From Rathayibacter sp. VKM Ac-2804 (GTDB lineage: Bacteria > Actinomycetota > Actinomycetes > Actinomycetales > Microbacteriaceae), in assembly GCF_009866655.1 (NCBI RefSeq), contig NZ_CP047420.1:2418001-2482000 (forward strand): 64,000 nt of DNA, written 5' to 3'. The translations under genes and the position numbers were made by a program. Of the stretch, positions 1-8,787 are shown piece by piece. A model generated the notes under the pieces. It did no database searches. It was given only the letters and a program-made list of their open reading frames with translations, and was not told the origin of the DNA. The stretch's first letter is position 1. Every line of letters begins with the position of its first letter.

Positions 1-954
1 TTCACCTGGCTGGAGTGGGATGAAACACAGGAGCGAGCGCGCAGCGCCTTCGCCGCCTACGTTGGCGTCCCCGAGAGCACCGTCGCCGTACTGGGGTCCG
101 TGACGGAAGCCGCCGCATCCATCAGCGCCTCGCTTCCACCCGGCGATGTCGTGGTCTCCAACGAGGAGTACCGATCGATGCTCTGGCCGTTCACCGATCT
201 TGATCCAGACCGGAACCCACTCCGGCGCGTGGACGCGACCAATGGAGTAGTGACAACCGCCGATCTCGAACGGCACATCGACGCCGACACAGCCCTTCTT
301 GCCGTCAGTGAGGTCCTCACCTCGAACGGCAACCGCCTCGACCTCAGCAGGCTGCGCGCAGCCACTGCCGCTCACGACGCGCGTCTTTTCGTCGACGTCA
401 CGCAGACGCTTGGCGTACTCGACACAGATGCCTTCCGTATCGATGCTGACTACGTTGCCGTGCACGGCTACAAATACATGCTCGCCCCACGCGGAGCGGC
501 CTGGCTCCACATCCGCCCAGACCGCATCGCCTCACTCCAGCCCGTTCTGCGTGGCTGGAAATCATCAGAACCGCCACACGGATACTTCGGTGACAACCTC
601 GACCTCCCCGCCTCGGCCCGTCGAGCAGACACGTCTCCCGCCTGGTTCTCCTGGATCGGCGCCATCTCCGCACTCGAGGTTCTTCAGAGAGTGAGCCCGA
701 GCCGGAGCGAGGCGAGAGTCACCGGACTTGCCAGTCGGTTCGCACATGGCGCCGAGAACCTTGGCCTGTCTCTCCCCCCTGTTGAGCAGCAAAGCCACGT
801 CGTCGTCGCCTACGACTCAGGTAGCGATTTCGAAGCGAAGTTTGCTCGCGAATACGTGCGCGCCGCTGCCTCGCCGGGTCGCCTCCGCGTGTCGTTCCAC
901 TACTTCAACACTGAGGGCGATGTGGACCGTGCTCTAGCCGTTCTAGAGGGCTGA
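1..954 (+). CDS. Class V aminotransferase, 5'-truncated by the window edge
   Basis: The reading frame is open from the first base, so the start lies outside the window and at least 317 residues are visible. The protein is a PLP-dependent fold-type I enzyme of the class V aminotransferase/cysteine desulfurase-like group. The cofactor region is seen as FVDVTQTLG (the Asp that contacts the PLP nitrogen), followed by VHGYKYMLAPRGAAW, where the Lys after HGY should form the Schiff base. The C-terminal small domain ends with a typical SFHYFNTEGDVDRALAVL segment. The family covers selenocysteine lyases, isopenicillin N epimerase-like proteins and transaminases, so the substrate cannot be named. The downstream neighbour is only a gene remnant and then a recombinase, which gives no pathway context. 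Confidence 0.85.
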   Translation, partial: FTWLEWDETQERARSAFAAYVGVPESTVAVLGSVTEAAASISASLPPGDVVVSNEEYRSMLWPFTDLDPDRNPLRRVDATNGVVTTADLERHIDADTALLAVSEVLTSNGNRLDLSRLRAATAAHDARLFVDVTQTLGVLDTDAFRIDADYVAVHGYKYMLAPRGAAWLHIRPDRIASLQPVLRGWKSSEPPHGYFGDNLDLPASARRADTSPAWFSWIGAISALEVLQRVSPSRSEARVTGLASRFAHGAENLGLSLPPVEQQSHVVVAYDSGSDFEAKFAREYVRAAASPGRLRVSFHYFNTEGDVDRALAVLEG

Positions 955-956
955 CG

Positions 957-1115
957 ACAGATCCTACTCAGCGACGGCGCCGACCCGAGGAGCGAGGCAG
1001 GCTCGGCGAAGTCGTGCACGGCCTCGTCCGCAAGGGCGCAATCACTTTGGTCGACCGCTTCGAGATGGACCACCTCGGAAGGGGGAGCTCCTCCTTCCAC
1101 CTCGAGAAACAGTAG
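957..1115 (+). pseudogene. Possible 3' remnant of an unknown gene
   Basis: After the aminotransferase stop, the frame ending at the TAG at 1113-1115 reads as protein-like sequence (for example GEVVHGLVRKGAITLVDRF and then LGRGSSSFHLEKQ). It has no start codon or ribosome binding site of its own. It looks like the tail of a gene whose 5' part was lost, just upstream of the serine recombinase. I do not recognise the family; ordinary GC-rich non-coding sequence is an alternative. Confidence 0.25.
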
Positions 1116-1163
1116 CTTTTTGAGACGTGCCTTCCGGCGGTCGCGCCACGTTCAACGGATCTG

Positions 1164-1215
1164 AATTATCGGGACGTCGGCTGTCTCGGAAAGACGTCTT
1201 GTCGCGTTTCGTCTC
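1164..1215 (+). promoter_or_regulatory. Candidate recombination or operator region upstream of the recombinase
   Basis: The leader of the recombinase gene contains two GACGTC palindromes about 20 bases apart and a short inverted repeat GTCT-N5-AGAC between them. Small serine recombinases often bind and cut sites directly 5' of their own gene. This is inference from position and symmetry only; no family-specific crossover sequence could be recognised. Confidence 0.25.
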
Positions 1216-1232
1216 AGGAGGGGACGCGGAGG

Positions 1233-1853
1233 GTGTTTCCGAGTCAGAATGAGGTCGTGAGGCTTCTGGGTTATACGCGTGTGAGTACGTCGAGTCAGGA
1301 CGCGCAGCTGCAGCTCGACGCGCTCGTCGCCGCCGGCGTGCAGAATCGCGACGTCTTCGCGGACGTCACCTCGGGGAGCAAGACCGCGATCGAGCGGACC
1401 GGGATGAAGAAGCTCCTCGAGTACGCCGAGGACGGCGACACCGTCGTCGTCTGGCGAGTCGACCGGCTCGGCCGCTCCCTGATCGACGTGCTCAACACGG
1501 TGAACCTGTTGCGCGAGCGGGGTGTGCAGGTCCGCTCGATCTCGGACGGCATCGATCCGTCGACATCGACGGGCCGGCTGATGTTGAACATGCTCGCCAC
1601 GCTCGCGGAGTACGAGCGAGAACTCATCGTGGAACGTGTCAACGCCGGCATCGCCGCCGCCCGCGCGAACGGCACCCGGTTCGGTCGGCCTCTGTCGGAT
1701 CCGGTCGTGATCGCGGACAAGCTCGCGATCGCCGCGGACGCTCGCGCCCGTGGCCGCACCGCTGAGGACGCTGCTCGTCTCGTCGGGTGGAGTCGCGCGA
1801 CGCTCTACCGCCACCAGCAGGCCCACGCCGCCCGCGAAGACGCAGCGGTCTAG
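1233..1853 (+). CDS. Serine recombinase, resolvase/invertase family
   Basis: A 206-residue small serine recombinase that would cut and rejoin DNA through a phosphoserine link. The catalytic Ser is S18 in the N-terminal YTRVSTS motif. The family Arg motif follows as WRVDRLGRSL, then GRLMLNMLATLAEYERE at the start of the long E helix that holds the dimer together. A C-terminal helix-turn-helix (DAARLVGWSRATLYRHQ) would bind the crossover site. Length and layout match Tn3-type resolvases and Pin/Hin invertases. The GTG start is preceded by a strong AGGAGGGG at 1217-1224. No transposase gene is visible nearby, so it may be an orphan resolvase, an invertase, or the remainder of a lost element. Confidence 0.92.
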   Translation: MFPSQNEVVRLLGYTRVSTSSQDAQLQLDALVAAGVQNRDVFADVTSGSKTAIERTGMKKLLEYAEDGDTVVVWRVDRLGRSLIDVLNTVNLLRERGVQVRSISDGIDPSTSTGRLMLNMLATLAEYERELIVERVNAGIAAARANGTRFGRPLSDPVVIADKLAIAADARARGRTAEDAARLVGWSRATLYRHQQAHAAREDAAV

Positions 1854-2100
1854 CCCACAGCCCTCGCCACAGCGATGAACCCTTCGCCGGTTGTGCAGGC
1901 GACTTCGAGCATCTAAATGTTCACGGTCGTCTGCACGAGTGCCGAGGCGGCGCGAAGAGTTGTGCAGAGGACCTCGAGAACTGACAACGTCTCTCGACGC
2001 CTCGGAAGCGTCCGGTGAACCACCCCCTTCCGGAACGCTGCGCATCGGGTGGGGCGCCTCTTGACCAGCCATCGCGATCAGGAGGAGGCATGATCGCTTC
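1854..2100. other. Intergenic region, no gene seen
   Basis: About 250 bases between the recombinase and a membrane protein. I see no convincing coding frame, tRNA or hairpin. The only clear signal is the purine-rich AGGAGGAGG at 2080-2088 that serves the next gene. Confidence 0.5.
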
Positions 2101-2499
2101 ATGGCACGGATTCGGTTCAGCAGCCCAGGCTGGGATGAGGACGCCGAAGCACCGATCGACTTAGACGACGGTCGATTTGCCCGCCGGGACGGTGCACGGT
2201 TTACGGCAGTCGCTCTCACCTGCCTGTCCGTCTTGCCAGCCATCGCCCTCACCGCCGCGTTCTTCTTCGCACGACTCCCGCCCCTCGATCGTGATGACTA
2301 CCCGGACTGGACGCCGCCGAGCTCTCTGGTTCTGGCGCCGTGGCTGCTGCTGTTCCTACTCCCGCCGCTCATGACCGGGCTGTTCAGTCGCCTCGTCGGC
2401 GGGCGCGACTCGTTTTACGGCTTCTGGCATTACGCCGCCATCTGCTTTCTCGTGATGGTGCCGTTCATGGGCCTGTCGGCGCTGTCCTTCCTCGGGTAA
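2101..2499 (+). CDS. Small membrane protein of unknown function
   Basis: 132 residues with an acidic N-terminal stretch (about residues 1-33) and three likely membrane segments: residues 34-57 (TAVALTCLSVLPAIALTAAF), about 75-95 (VLAPWLLLFLLPPLMTGLF) and 110-131 (AAICFLVMVPFMGLSALSF). I do not recognise the family. The ATG is preceded by AGGAGGAGG at a rather long spacing. It stands just upstream of two further small membrane or exported proteins and may share transcription with them. Confidence 0.7.
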   Translation: MARIRFSSPGWDEDAEAPIDLDDGRFARRDGARFTAVALTCLSVLPAIALTAAFFFARLPPLDRDDYPDWTPPSSLVLAPWLLLFLLPPLMTGLFSRLVGGRDSFYGFWHYAAICFLVMVPFMGLSALSFLG

Positions 2500-2523
2500 G
2501 AGCACTCGCACTAGGGTGCAGGC

Positions 2524-2718
2524 GTGACCGACTACTTCCCCAAGGTGTGGATCTGCGTCGTGTACGCAGCTGTCTGCGCAGTTATGGGACTCGCATTCCT
2601 CGCCTCCGTCTTCCTCGGGCATCCGCTGTCTCTCGTCTGGGTCGCCCTCGCGATCTGGGGGCTCGTGTTCTTCGCGCGACGAGCGCAACGCTTACATCGG
2701 AGGGGCGAACAGCAGTGA
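2524..2718 (+). CDS. Very small membrane protein, 64 residues
   Basis: A GTG-started frame of 64 residues with two hydrophobic segments (about residues 8-30 and 36-51) and an Arg-rich tail (RRAQRLHRRGEQQ) that should face the cytoplasm. Its stop overlaps the start of the next gene by four bases (GTGA at 2715-2718), which supports real translation and coupling. Function unknown. Confidence 0.6.
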   Translation: MTDYFPKVWICVVYAAVCAVMGLAFLASVFLGHPLSLVWVALAIWGLVFFARRAQRLHRRGEQQ

Positions 2719-3104
2719 GCAGCGACACGCAGGCACGGCGCAGTCACATGACGCTGCGGCAGCGACTTCTCCGGGCGTTGCCGTTCCTCGCGATTCTGGG
2801 TGTGCTGGCTGGCGCAGTCTTCTGGATCAGTGACCTGGCCTTCGGAGTCCACGGGCCTTCCCACTACGTCAGCGTCACCAACGACACCGAAGCCGCCATC
2901 GACTGGTCGTGCTCCTGGTCCGATTTGCGGCTGGCACCCGGAGCAACCGGCGAACTACGCATCCTCGACCAACCAGACCAGGACTACGGCTGCGTCCCGC
3001 AACCGACGACTCACCACCACGACATCTGCCCCAGCCTCCAAGCCATGACCGACGGCGCCCGCTTCACGGCCACCGAACTGATTAAGGGCTACCGCTGCCC
3101 CTGA
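2715..3104 (+). CDS. Hypothetical protein with one N-terminal membrane anchor
   Basis: 129 residues from the GTG that overlaps the previous stop; an internal ATG at 2748 would remove 11 residues. One hydrophobic segment (LLRALPFLAILGVLAGAVFW) is followed by an extracytoplasmic-looking domain of about 90 residues with four Cys (SWSCSWS-like region, DYGC, DICP and the C-terminal YRCP), which could form two disulfides. No family recognised. Position and overlap suggest it forms a small operon with the 64-residue membrane protein. Confidence 0.65.
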   Translation: MSSDTQARRSHMTLRQRLLRALPFLAILGVLAGAVFWISDLAFGVHGPSHYVSVTNDTEAAIDWSCSWSDLRLAPGATGELRILDQPDQDYGCVPQPTTHHHDICPSLQAMTDGARFTATELIKGYRCP

Positions 3105-3232
3105 CCACTCGCTCAGATTCGCTCGCCCTCTCCCGACCGGGACATCCCGACGAGCAGCCCCGTCACTAATCCCCAAACGGGACCCACCTCCGCCCACGCA
3201 CTGTGCGTCCACATGCGAGCGATGGCCGCCGG

Positions 3233-3667
3233 CTACTGACGGGTGGCGCGTCGGCGGAGCGCATCCGTCAGCGTTGGGATGCTCTCGGCTGCACCGAATG
3301 GCGAGCTCGTCCACGGTGGCACGAGCGCGTCGGCCGCGAAGCGCGGGATGACATGGAAGTGCAGGTGATCCACGTCCTGCCACGCTGCAGCTCCGTTGCT
3401 CTGCAGGATCGTCTGCCCCTCCGGCCGCAGCTCCTCGTTCAGTAGCGCGGCGACTGCGTGCACGCCCCGGGCGACTGAGGCGAAGCCGTCGGCGGAGATG
3501 CTGAGGACGTTAGCCGCGTGCTCCCTCGGCACGACGAGAGCGTGCCCAGGCGCAGCGGGGGCGATATCCAGGAAGGCGATCACATGCTCGTTCTCTTGGA
3601 AGACCTGCTCCCGAGAACCGCCGGCGACGATCGCGCAGAAGACGCAGGACTCGATCGAACTCGTCAT
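3233..3667 (-). CDS. HIT family protein
   Basis: 144 residues of a histidine-triad nucleotide-binding protein. The signature is DVDHLHFHVIPR, giving H101, H103 and H105 of the HxHxHxx motif that hydrolyses nucleoside 5'-phosphoramidates or related alpha-phosphate bonds. The N-terminal half has the usual CxFC-like start (CVFCAIVAG) and the VVPREHAANV segment before the last strands. The exact substrate is not predictable within this family. It is monocistronic, convergent with the gene at 2715 and divergent from the methyltransferase. Confidence 0.92.
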   Translation of the reverse strand: MTSSIESCVFCAIVAGGSREQVFQENEHVIAFLDIAPAAPGHALVVPREHAANVLSISADGFASVARGVHAVAALLNEELRPEGQTILQSNGAAAWQDVDHLHFHVIPRFAADALVPPWTSSPFGAAESIPTLTDALRRRATRQ

Positions 3668-3798
3668 GCCACCCCTCTCCGGTCAGTTCCCCGAGCTAAG
3701 CAGCTCTCACGGTCTCGAGCGAGAGATCGAAATCTCTCCTTGACGCTCGGCATCTCGCCTGGGACTCTGGCGGGCTTTGTCCACCGACACGGGAGCCG

Positions 3799-4629
3799 AT
3801 GATGACCGACGAATTCGTGGAAGCGAACCGCGCGAACTGGGACGCGCGCGTCTCCGACCACCTACTCGCCTACGGCGCCGAAGCCTTCGCGGACGACCCG
3901 TCCGCGAACTGGGTCATGGGAGACCTGGCGCTCATGGCGCCGCATCTGCCCGGCGGGTCGGTCGAGGGCCCGGACCTCGTGCACCTGCAGTGCCACATCG
4001 GGACCGACTCGCTGAGCTGGGCCCGACTCGGCGCCAGCGTGACCGGGACCGATTTCTCCGGAGAGGCGATCACCGCCGCCCGCGAGCTCGCCGCGCGTGC
4101 CGGGCTCGACGCGGAGTTCGTGCAGACCCTCAACGACGATGCGCCGGCGGTGCTCGGTCGGGAGTTCGACGTCGTGTTCACGAGCGTGGGCGTTCTCGCC
4201 TGGCTCTCCGACCTCGACGCCTGGGCCCGCACGATCCACACTCTCCTGCGCCCGGGCGGCCTGTTCTTCATCCGCGAGGGGCACCCGATGATGAACGCTC
4301 TCGCCCACGAGCGCGACGACGACCTCCTCGTGGTCACTGAGCCCTACTTCTCCACCGGAGAGCCGCAGCGCTTCGATGACGGAGTGACCTACGCGAGCGA
4401 CACCATCATCGAGGAGCACGTCACCACCTTCCAGTGGCCGCACTCCCTCTCCGAGATCCTCGGGGCACTGCTGCGCGCCGGACTCACGATCCTCTCCTTC
4501 GAGGAACACACCACGATCCCGTGGAAGTCACTCCCCACCCTGACGCCGACGCCCGAGGGCTTCGTGCTGCCCGACGGGCGTGAGCGGCTACCGCTGATGT
4601 TCTCGGTCGCTGCCCGCAAGACGACCTAG
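3799..4629 (+). CDS. Class I SAM-dependent methyltransferase
   Basis: 276 residues. The SAM-binding fold is seen in VHLQCHIGTDSLSWARLGA (motif I in a variant form, with the Gly loop as CHIGTDS), then VTGTDFSGEAITAARELA (motif II, acidic residue at the end of beta 2) and FDVVFTSVGVLAWLSDLDAW (motif IV). The variant motif I with His in place of a Gly is common in a clade of bacterial methyltransferases of unknown substrate. Two ATG codons at 3799 and 3802 are equally possible starts. Eleven bases separate it from the nucleoside phosphorylase gene, so the two are probably co-transcribed. Confidence 0.85.
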   Translation: MMTDEFVEANRANWDARVSDHLLAYGAEAFADDPSANWVMGDLALMAPHLPGGSVEGPDLVHLQCHIGTDSLSWARLGASVTGTDFSGEAITAARELAARAGLDAEFVQTLNDDAPAVLGREFDVVFTSVGVLAWLSDLDAWARTIHTLLRPGGLFFIREGHPMMNALAHERDDDLLVVTEPYFSTGEPQRFDDGVTYASDTIIEEHVTTFQWPHSLSEILGALLRAGLTILSFEEHTTIPWKSLPTLTPTPEGFVLPDGRERLPLMFSVAARKTT

Positions 4630-4640
4630 GAGCCGGCCGG

Positions 4641-5399
4641 ATGGATGACAGGCCGGGCCTCCCGCTAGAGGAATTCGACGGACACGAGGAAGGAATGCTG
4701 CAACCCCGGCCACTCGTGGTCGAGGGCACATTCCCGCCGGCCGCCGTGGTCTGCTTCTTCGCGGAAGCAGCCCGAGAGCTCCAGGACGCCGGAGGGCTGG
4801 TCCGTATCGGCCAGTTCAGCGACGAGATGGGAGGACGGCCGATCTACGCCACACCGGATCGCGCCGTCGCGGTGTTCCACCCCGGTGTGGGCGGGCCGCT
4901 CAGCGCGCACTCACTGGAACAGGCGATCGCGAGCGGCGCACGACGGTTCATCGCCGTGGGCGGCGCCGGGTCACTGGTCGAGTCGTTCGGTCAAGGTGAC
5001 GTGATGGTGGTCGAGACGGCAGTGCGCGATGAGGGCACCTCGTTCCACTACCTCCCGCCGAGTCGCGTCGTCCACTTCGATACGGCCGAGACGCAGCGCC
5101 TCACCGCCGGCCTGGCCGCGCTCGGCGTACCCTCCTCGCTCGGGACCACGTGGACGACGGACGCCGACTTCCGGGAGACACGGACGCGGATCGAGCGCAG
5201 ACGCGCGGAGGGCTGCGTCGCCGTCGAGATGGAGGCCGCCTCCTTAGCCGCTGTGAGCCGCTTCCACGGAGTCCAGCACGGGCATCTGCTCTACAGCGGA
5301 GACTCCCTCCACGGTCCCGAGTGGACCGAGAGGTCCTGGACGACTTCCACCCGCCGCGCGCAGCTCCTCGAAGCCGGCATCACGCTCTCCCGCGCCTGA
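4641..5399 (+). CDS. Nucleoside phosphorylase (PNP/UDP family)
   Basis: 252 residues of the phosphorylase family that splits purine or pyrimidine nucleosides with phosphate. Visible features are the phosphate/ribose Gly-rich stretch (GVGGPLSAHSLEQAI), the AVGGAGSL segment, and the ribose-contacting Glu region VAVEMEAASLAAV near residue 200. The order of these blocks resembles uridine phosphorylase. The ATG follows the methyltransferase stop by 11 bases with a weak GGAG upstream. The pairing with a methyltransferase may mean salvage of a modified nucleoside, but that is inference. Confidence 0.85.
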   Translation: MDDRPGLPLEEFDGHEEGMLQPRPLVVEGTFPPAAVVCFFAEAARELQDAGGLVRIGQFSDEMGGRPIYATPDRAVAVFHPGVGGPLSAHSLEQAIASGARRFIAVGGAGSLVESFGQGDVMVVETAVRDEGTSFHYLPPSRVVHFDTAETQRLTAGLAALGVPSSLGTTWTTDADFRETRTRIERRRAEGCVAVEMEAASLAAVSRFHGVQHGHLLYSGDSLHGPEWTERSWTTSTRRAQLLEAGITLSRA

Positions 5400-5535
5400 A
5401 CCGACGAAATGGCCATCCCCATACGGGCCGCTCAGCGCGAGTCCCTTCGTGGCCAGGGGTGGGTGCGTAACACTCATACCGCTGACCCTCGATGGGGCTA
5501 CGGTCTGGACAACTCGTTGACGACCGGAGCTCCAC

Positions 5536-6135
5536 ATGACCCGCCCCTTCATGACCGACCCCGAGCTGCTGAAGTCGCTACGCGGCCAGCAGTATCTCGT
5601 TCTCCGACCTGTCGCCGACGTCGCCACCTTCTACGACGAGGAGCAGGCGGCTCTCCAACAGCGGCTGCCCGATGGTCTCTCCTGGCCCAACACTGGCCAC
5701 GTCACCCTGCGGGGTTTCTACGAGCCCGACCGCGTGACTCTCCTTTGTGACGCTCTCGCCGCGTGGGCGGAGAACCAGTCTCCGATCGACCTGCAAGTGG
5801 TCGCAGTCGACGGGTTCCCTCCGCCGTTCCAGGTCCTCCTCGCTCGACTCGAGCGCACCCCTTCACTCGTCACCGCCTACGCGAACCTGACCGGTGTCCT
5901 CGACCTGACCGACCTCTACCGGATCGGGGATCTTCCGCTCGAGGAATGGGTGTTCCACCTCTCACTGATCTACGCCCGCTCGCTGGACGAGCAGCAGTGG
6001 CAGACCGCCCACGCCCAGACCAGACGAGACCTCTCCCCCAGTCCGGCTGAGCTCATCACGTGCGCGGAGTTCGTCTGGTACGACGAGGACGGCGAGCACG
6101 CCAAGATCCTTCCCTTCGCTACTGCCACTTCCTGA
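5536..6135 (+). CDS. 2H phosphoesterase (2'-5' RNA ligase family)
   Basis: 199 residues with the two HxT/S motifs that define the 2H superfamily: HVT with H55 and T57 inside PNTGHVTLRG, and HLS with H141 and S143 inside WVFHLSLIY. These enzymes act on 2',3'-cyclic phosphates or 2'-5' linkages of RNA or small nucleotides. The distance between motifs (about 86 residues) is usual for the family. The gene stands alone, with about 135 bases of upstream DNA holding its promoter. Confidence 0.85.
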   Translation: MTRPFMTDPELLKSLRGQQYLVLRPVADVATFYDEEQAALQQRLPDGLSWPNTGHVTLRGFYEPDRVTLLCDALAAWAENQSPIDLQVVAVDGFPPPFQVLLARLERTPSLVTAYANLTGVLDLTDLYRIGDLPLEEWVFHLSLIYARSLDEQQWQTAHAQTRRDLSPSPAELITCAEFVWYDEDGEHAKILPFATATS

Positions 6136-6245
6136 CGCGTCCGGTGAGCGATCCCCTGACGGGACACTCGAACGACCGGGAACGCACATTAACCACCTCA
6201 CCGATGGCGAGCGCAGCCGCGTCCGCTCATCAGTGAGGTCACATC

Positions 6246-8717
6246 TCAGAGAACGGTGGGGCGCGCCGCATCGGACGGCGTCGTCCGGGACTCGCTGAGC
6301 ACGTCCAGCGTCACCTGCACACGGTCGAGACCGTTGGCTGTCACGTCGACGGTGATGCGTCCTGCGCCGGTGGGGCGGATGACGGCGAGAAGGCGCCCGT
6401 CGAAGGTGGTGAACTCCCGGGCGTCGAACTTCTCCGTCGTGTCGGGACGCGCGCTGCCCAGACCCTGGAGAATTCCTGCCCCGCTGACGTTGACCGTGAT
6501 GAGGCGGTCATCGCAGGTCACGAGGGTCCCCTTGTCGTCGTGCAGCTCGATGGTGATGAAGCTGAGGTCGGAGGAGTCGTCGACGAGCTGGTCGCGGTCC
6601 GCGTTCACCTTCATCCGCAGGTCCGAGGAGGCGGTGGGGAGGCTCGTGCGGCTGACTTCGGCGCCGCCGGTGACAGCGACCGCGGTGAGCTCGCCGGGTG
6701 CGTACTGCGTCTCGAAGGTGGCGCGGTAGCGATTGTCGCGTCCGGCGGGTGCGCGCCCGATGCTGTCGCCGTTGAGGAGCAGCTCGACTTCGTCGGCGTC
6801 GCTGTAGACCTCGACGGTGATGGGTGAGCCGACGGCGACGTCCCAGCTCCAGCTGGCGATGCTGTCAGACCAGGTCCACGGGCTCGAGTGCCGGGTGGCG
6901 CCGTGGTGCTCGGGGCGGTGGACAACGATGTAGGGCTCGTGGCGCAGACCGAAGACCGTCTCGCGGTAGTAGGAGGCAGGCCGGCGGTGTCCGGTGATGT
7001 CGAGGTCGCCGCACCAGGCTGCGAGCCAGGGGTAGGGGGCCGCGAACAGCGGCGCCTCGTCGTCCGAGAGGTGCTGCACTCGTCCGATGCCGGCTTCTCC
7101 GAGGTAGTCCCAGCCGGTCCAGGTGAAGTCTCCGATGACGTGCGGGTTCTCCTCGACGAGCCGCCAGTTGACGTCGATGTTCGTGGGGAACGTCTCGGTG
7201 CCGACGATGATGCGGTTGGGGAACGCTTCGCGGTCGCCGACGTAGCGGGAGTCGCCGTAGTTAAGGCCGGCGACGTCAACGGCGGCGAAGGACTCCGCGG
7301 TCTTCTCCGTGACGAGGTCTGAGGCGTTGATCATGCCCATGAAATCGCTTGCGGCGTTCACGCCGGCCGGCGCGCCGCCGTCGGCCTGGGCGCTCATGAG
7401 GGCGGCGACCTCCGGGAGGACGGAGACGAACCCGTTGATGCTGTTCGTGATGTAGCGGGTCTCGTCGAGCGAGCGGATCTTCTCGGCGATCCGCCGGCCC
7501 CAGTCGGTGCCCAGCGGGTTCCCGGTCTCGGGGATCTCGTTGCCGATGGAGTAGAAGATCACCGACGGGTGGTTGAAGTCCTTCGCGACGAGCGCTTCGA
7601 CGTCGCGCTCCCACCACTCGGGGAAGGAGAGGGAGTAGTCGAAGGCGGACTTGCCGATCGTCCACATGTCGAACGTCTCGTCCATCACGAGCATCCCGTG
7701 GCGGTCGCAGGCGTCGAGCATCACTTGACTGAGCGGGTTGTGCGAGCTGCGGATCGCGTTGAACCCGGCGTCCTTGAGCAGCTGCACGCGGCGCTCCTCA
7801 GCACGCCCGATGGTGGCGGCTCCCAGAACGCCGTTGTCGTGGTGGATGCAGGCACCGCGCAGCTTGACGGTCGTCCCGTTGATGCGCAGGCCCTCCATCG
7901 GGTCGACCTGGAGGGTCCGGATGCCGAAGCGGGTCGTGCGCTCCTCCACCGCGGTGCCGGTGTCGCCGAGGGTGGTGACCGCCGTGTACAGGAAGGGGCT
8001 GTCGACGTCCCACAGCTGCGGAGCCTGCACGTAAAGCCGCTGACGGACGACGGACGTCGCGCCTGCGCGCAGGGTGATCGGTGCGGTGTCGGTCGCGACG
8101 GTCCGCCCGTCAGGGGCACGCAGCACGGTGGAGACCGAGCGCTGCGCGGTGCCGGTGCTCTGGTTCCGAACAGTGGTCGCGATCTCGACGACGGCCCGAC
8201 GGGGGTCGATGTCCGGGGTCGTAATCCGTACGCCGGCCTCGGGAGCGACGTGGACGAGCTCGGTGACGTGCAGCAGGACGTCGCGGTGGATGCCGACGCC
8301 GGTGTACCAGCGGGAGTCCTCGTGTGTGCGGGCCTCGATGCGGATCGTGTTGGCGGCGCCGTAGTGCAGGAACGCGTCGAGCTCGACGTAGAACGTGGAG
8401 TACCCGAACGGGCGCTGCGCAGCGAACACCTCGTTCACGTAGACCATCGCGTCGCGGTGGACGCCCTGGAACTCGAGGGTGACGCGCTTGTCGCGGTACT
8501 CCTCCGGGACATCGAGCGTCGTCGAGTACTCGACGACCGCGCTGGGGAAGTAGCCTGTGTGCGACGTGCGTCCCGGGGCGTCGGTGCGGTCACGGTGGAT
8601 CAGCGCGTCGTGCGGGAGTCGAACGGACACCGCGTCGGCGGTCGCGCTCTGAAGAGCCTCGAAGATGCTCTTCTTGTCGCGGACGCTCCAGCCGTCGTTG
8701 AACGATGTGGTCGTCAT
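6246..8717 (-). CDS. Glycoside hydrolase family 2 protein (beta-galactosidase-like)
   Basis: 823 residues with the GH2 order: sugar-binding jelly roll (about 1-160), Ig-like domain (about 165-270), a TIM barrel (about 275-590), and C-terminal beta domains with a bacterial Ig-like module. The acid/base is E394 in FYSIGNEIPE and the nucleophile is E508 in IVGTETFP. GH2 covers beta-galactosidase, beta-glucuronidase and related retaining enzymes; the sequence alone does not decide the substrate. No signal peptide is seen, so it should act on imported glycosides. It is last in a three-gene operon after an oxidoreductase and a GPH transporter. The start ATG has AAGGAGAG upstream. A paralog of similar length lies at 48988. 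Confidence 0.93.
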   Translation of the reverse strand: MTTTSFNDGWSVRDKKSIFEALQSATADAVSVRLPHDALIHRDRTDAPGRTSHTGYFPSAVVEYSTTLDVPEEYRDKRVTLEFQGVHRDAMVYVNEVFAAQRPFGYSTFYVELDAFLHYGAANTIRIEARTHEDSRWYTGVGIHRDVLLHVTELVHVAPEAGVRITTPDIDPRRAVVEIATTVRNQSTGTAQRSVSTVLRAPDGRTVATDTAPITLRAGATSVVRQRLYVQAPQLWDVDSPFLYTAVTTLGDTGTAVEERTTRFGIRTLQVDPMEGLRINGTTVKLRGACIHHDNGVLGAATIGRAEERRVQLLKDAGFNAIRSSHNPLSQVMLDACDRHGMLVMDETFDMWTIGKSAFDYSLSFPEWWERDVEALVAKDFNHPSVIFYSIGNEIPETGNPLGTDWGRRIAEKIRSLDETRYITNSINGFVSVLPEVAALMSAQADGGAPAGVNAASDFMGMINASDLVTEKTAESFAAVDVAGLNYGDSRYVGDREAFPNRIIVGTETFPTNIDVNWRLVEENPHVIGDFTWTGWDYLGEAGIGRVQHLSDDEAPLFAAPYPWLAAWCGDLDITGHRRPASYYRETVFGLRHEPYIVVHRPEHHGATRHSSPWTWSDSIASWSWDVAVGSPITVEVYSDADEVELLLNGDSIGRAPAGRDNRYRATFETQYAPGELTAVAVTGGAEVSRTSLPTASSDLRMKVNADRDQLVDDSSDLSFITIELHDDKGTLVTCDDRLITVNVSGAGILQGLGSARPDTTEKFDAREFTTFDGRLLAVIRPTGAGRITVDVTANGLDRVQVTLDVLSESRTTPSDAARPTVL

Positions 8718-8787
8718 GGTCTCTCCTTCGTGCGGGGCGGTCGCCCGGGGTTGCGGTGGTGGGGGAAGCCCGCGGTGGCAGGCGGAG

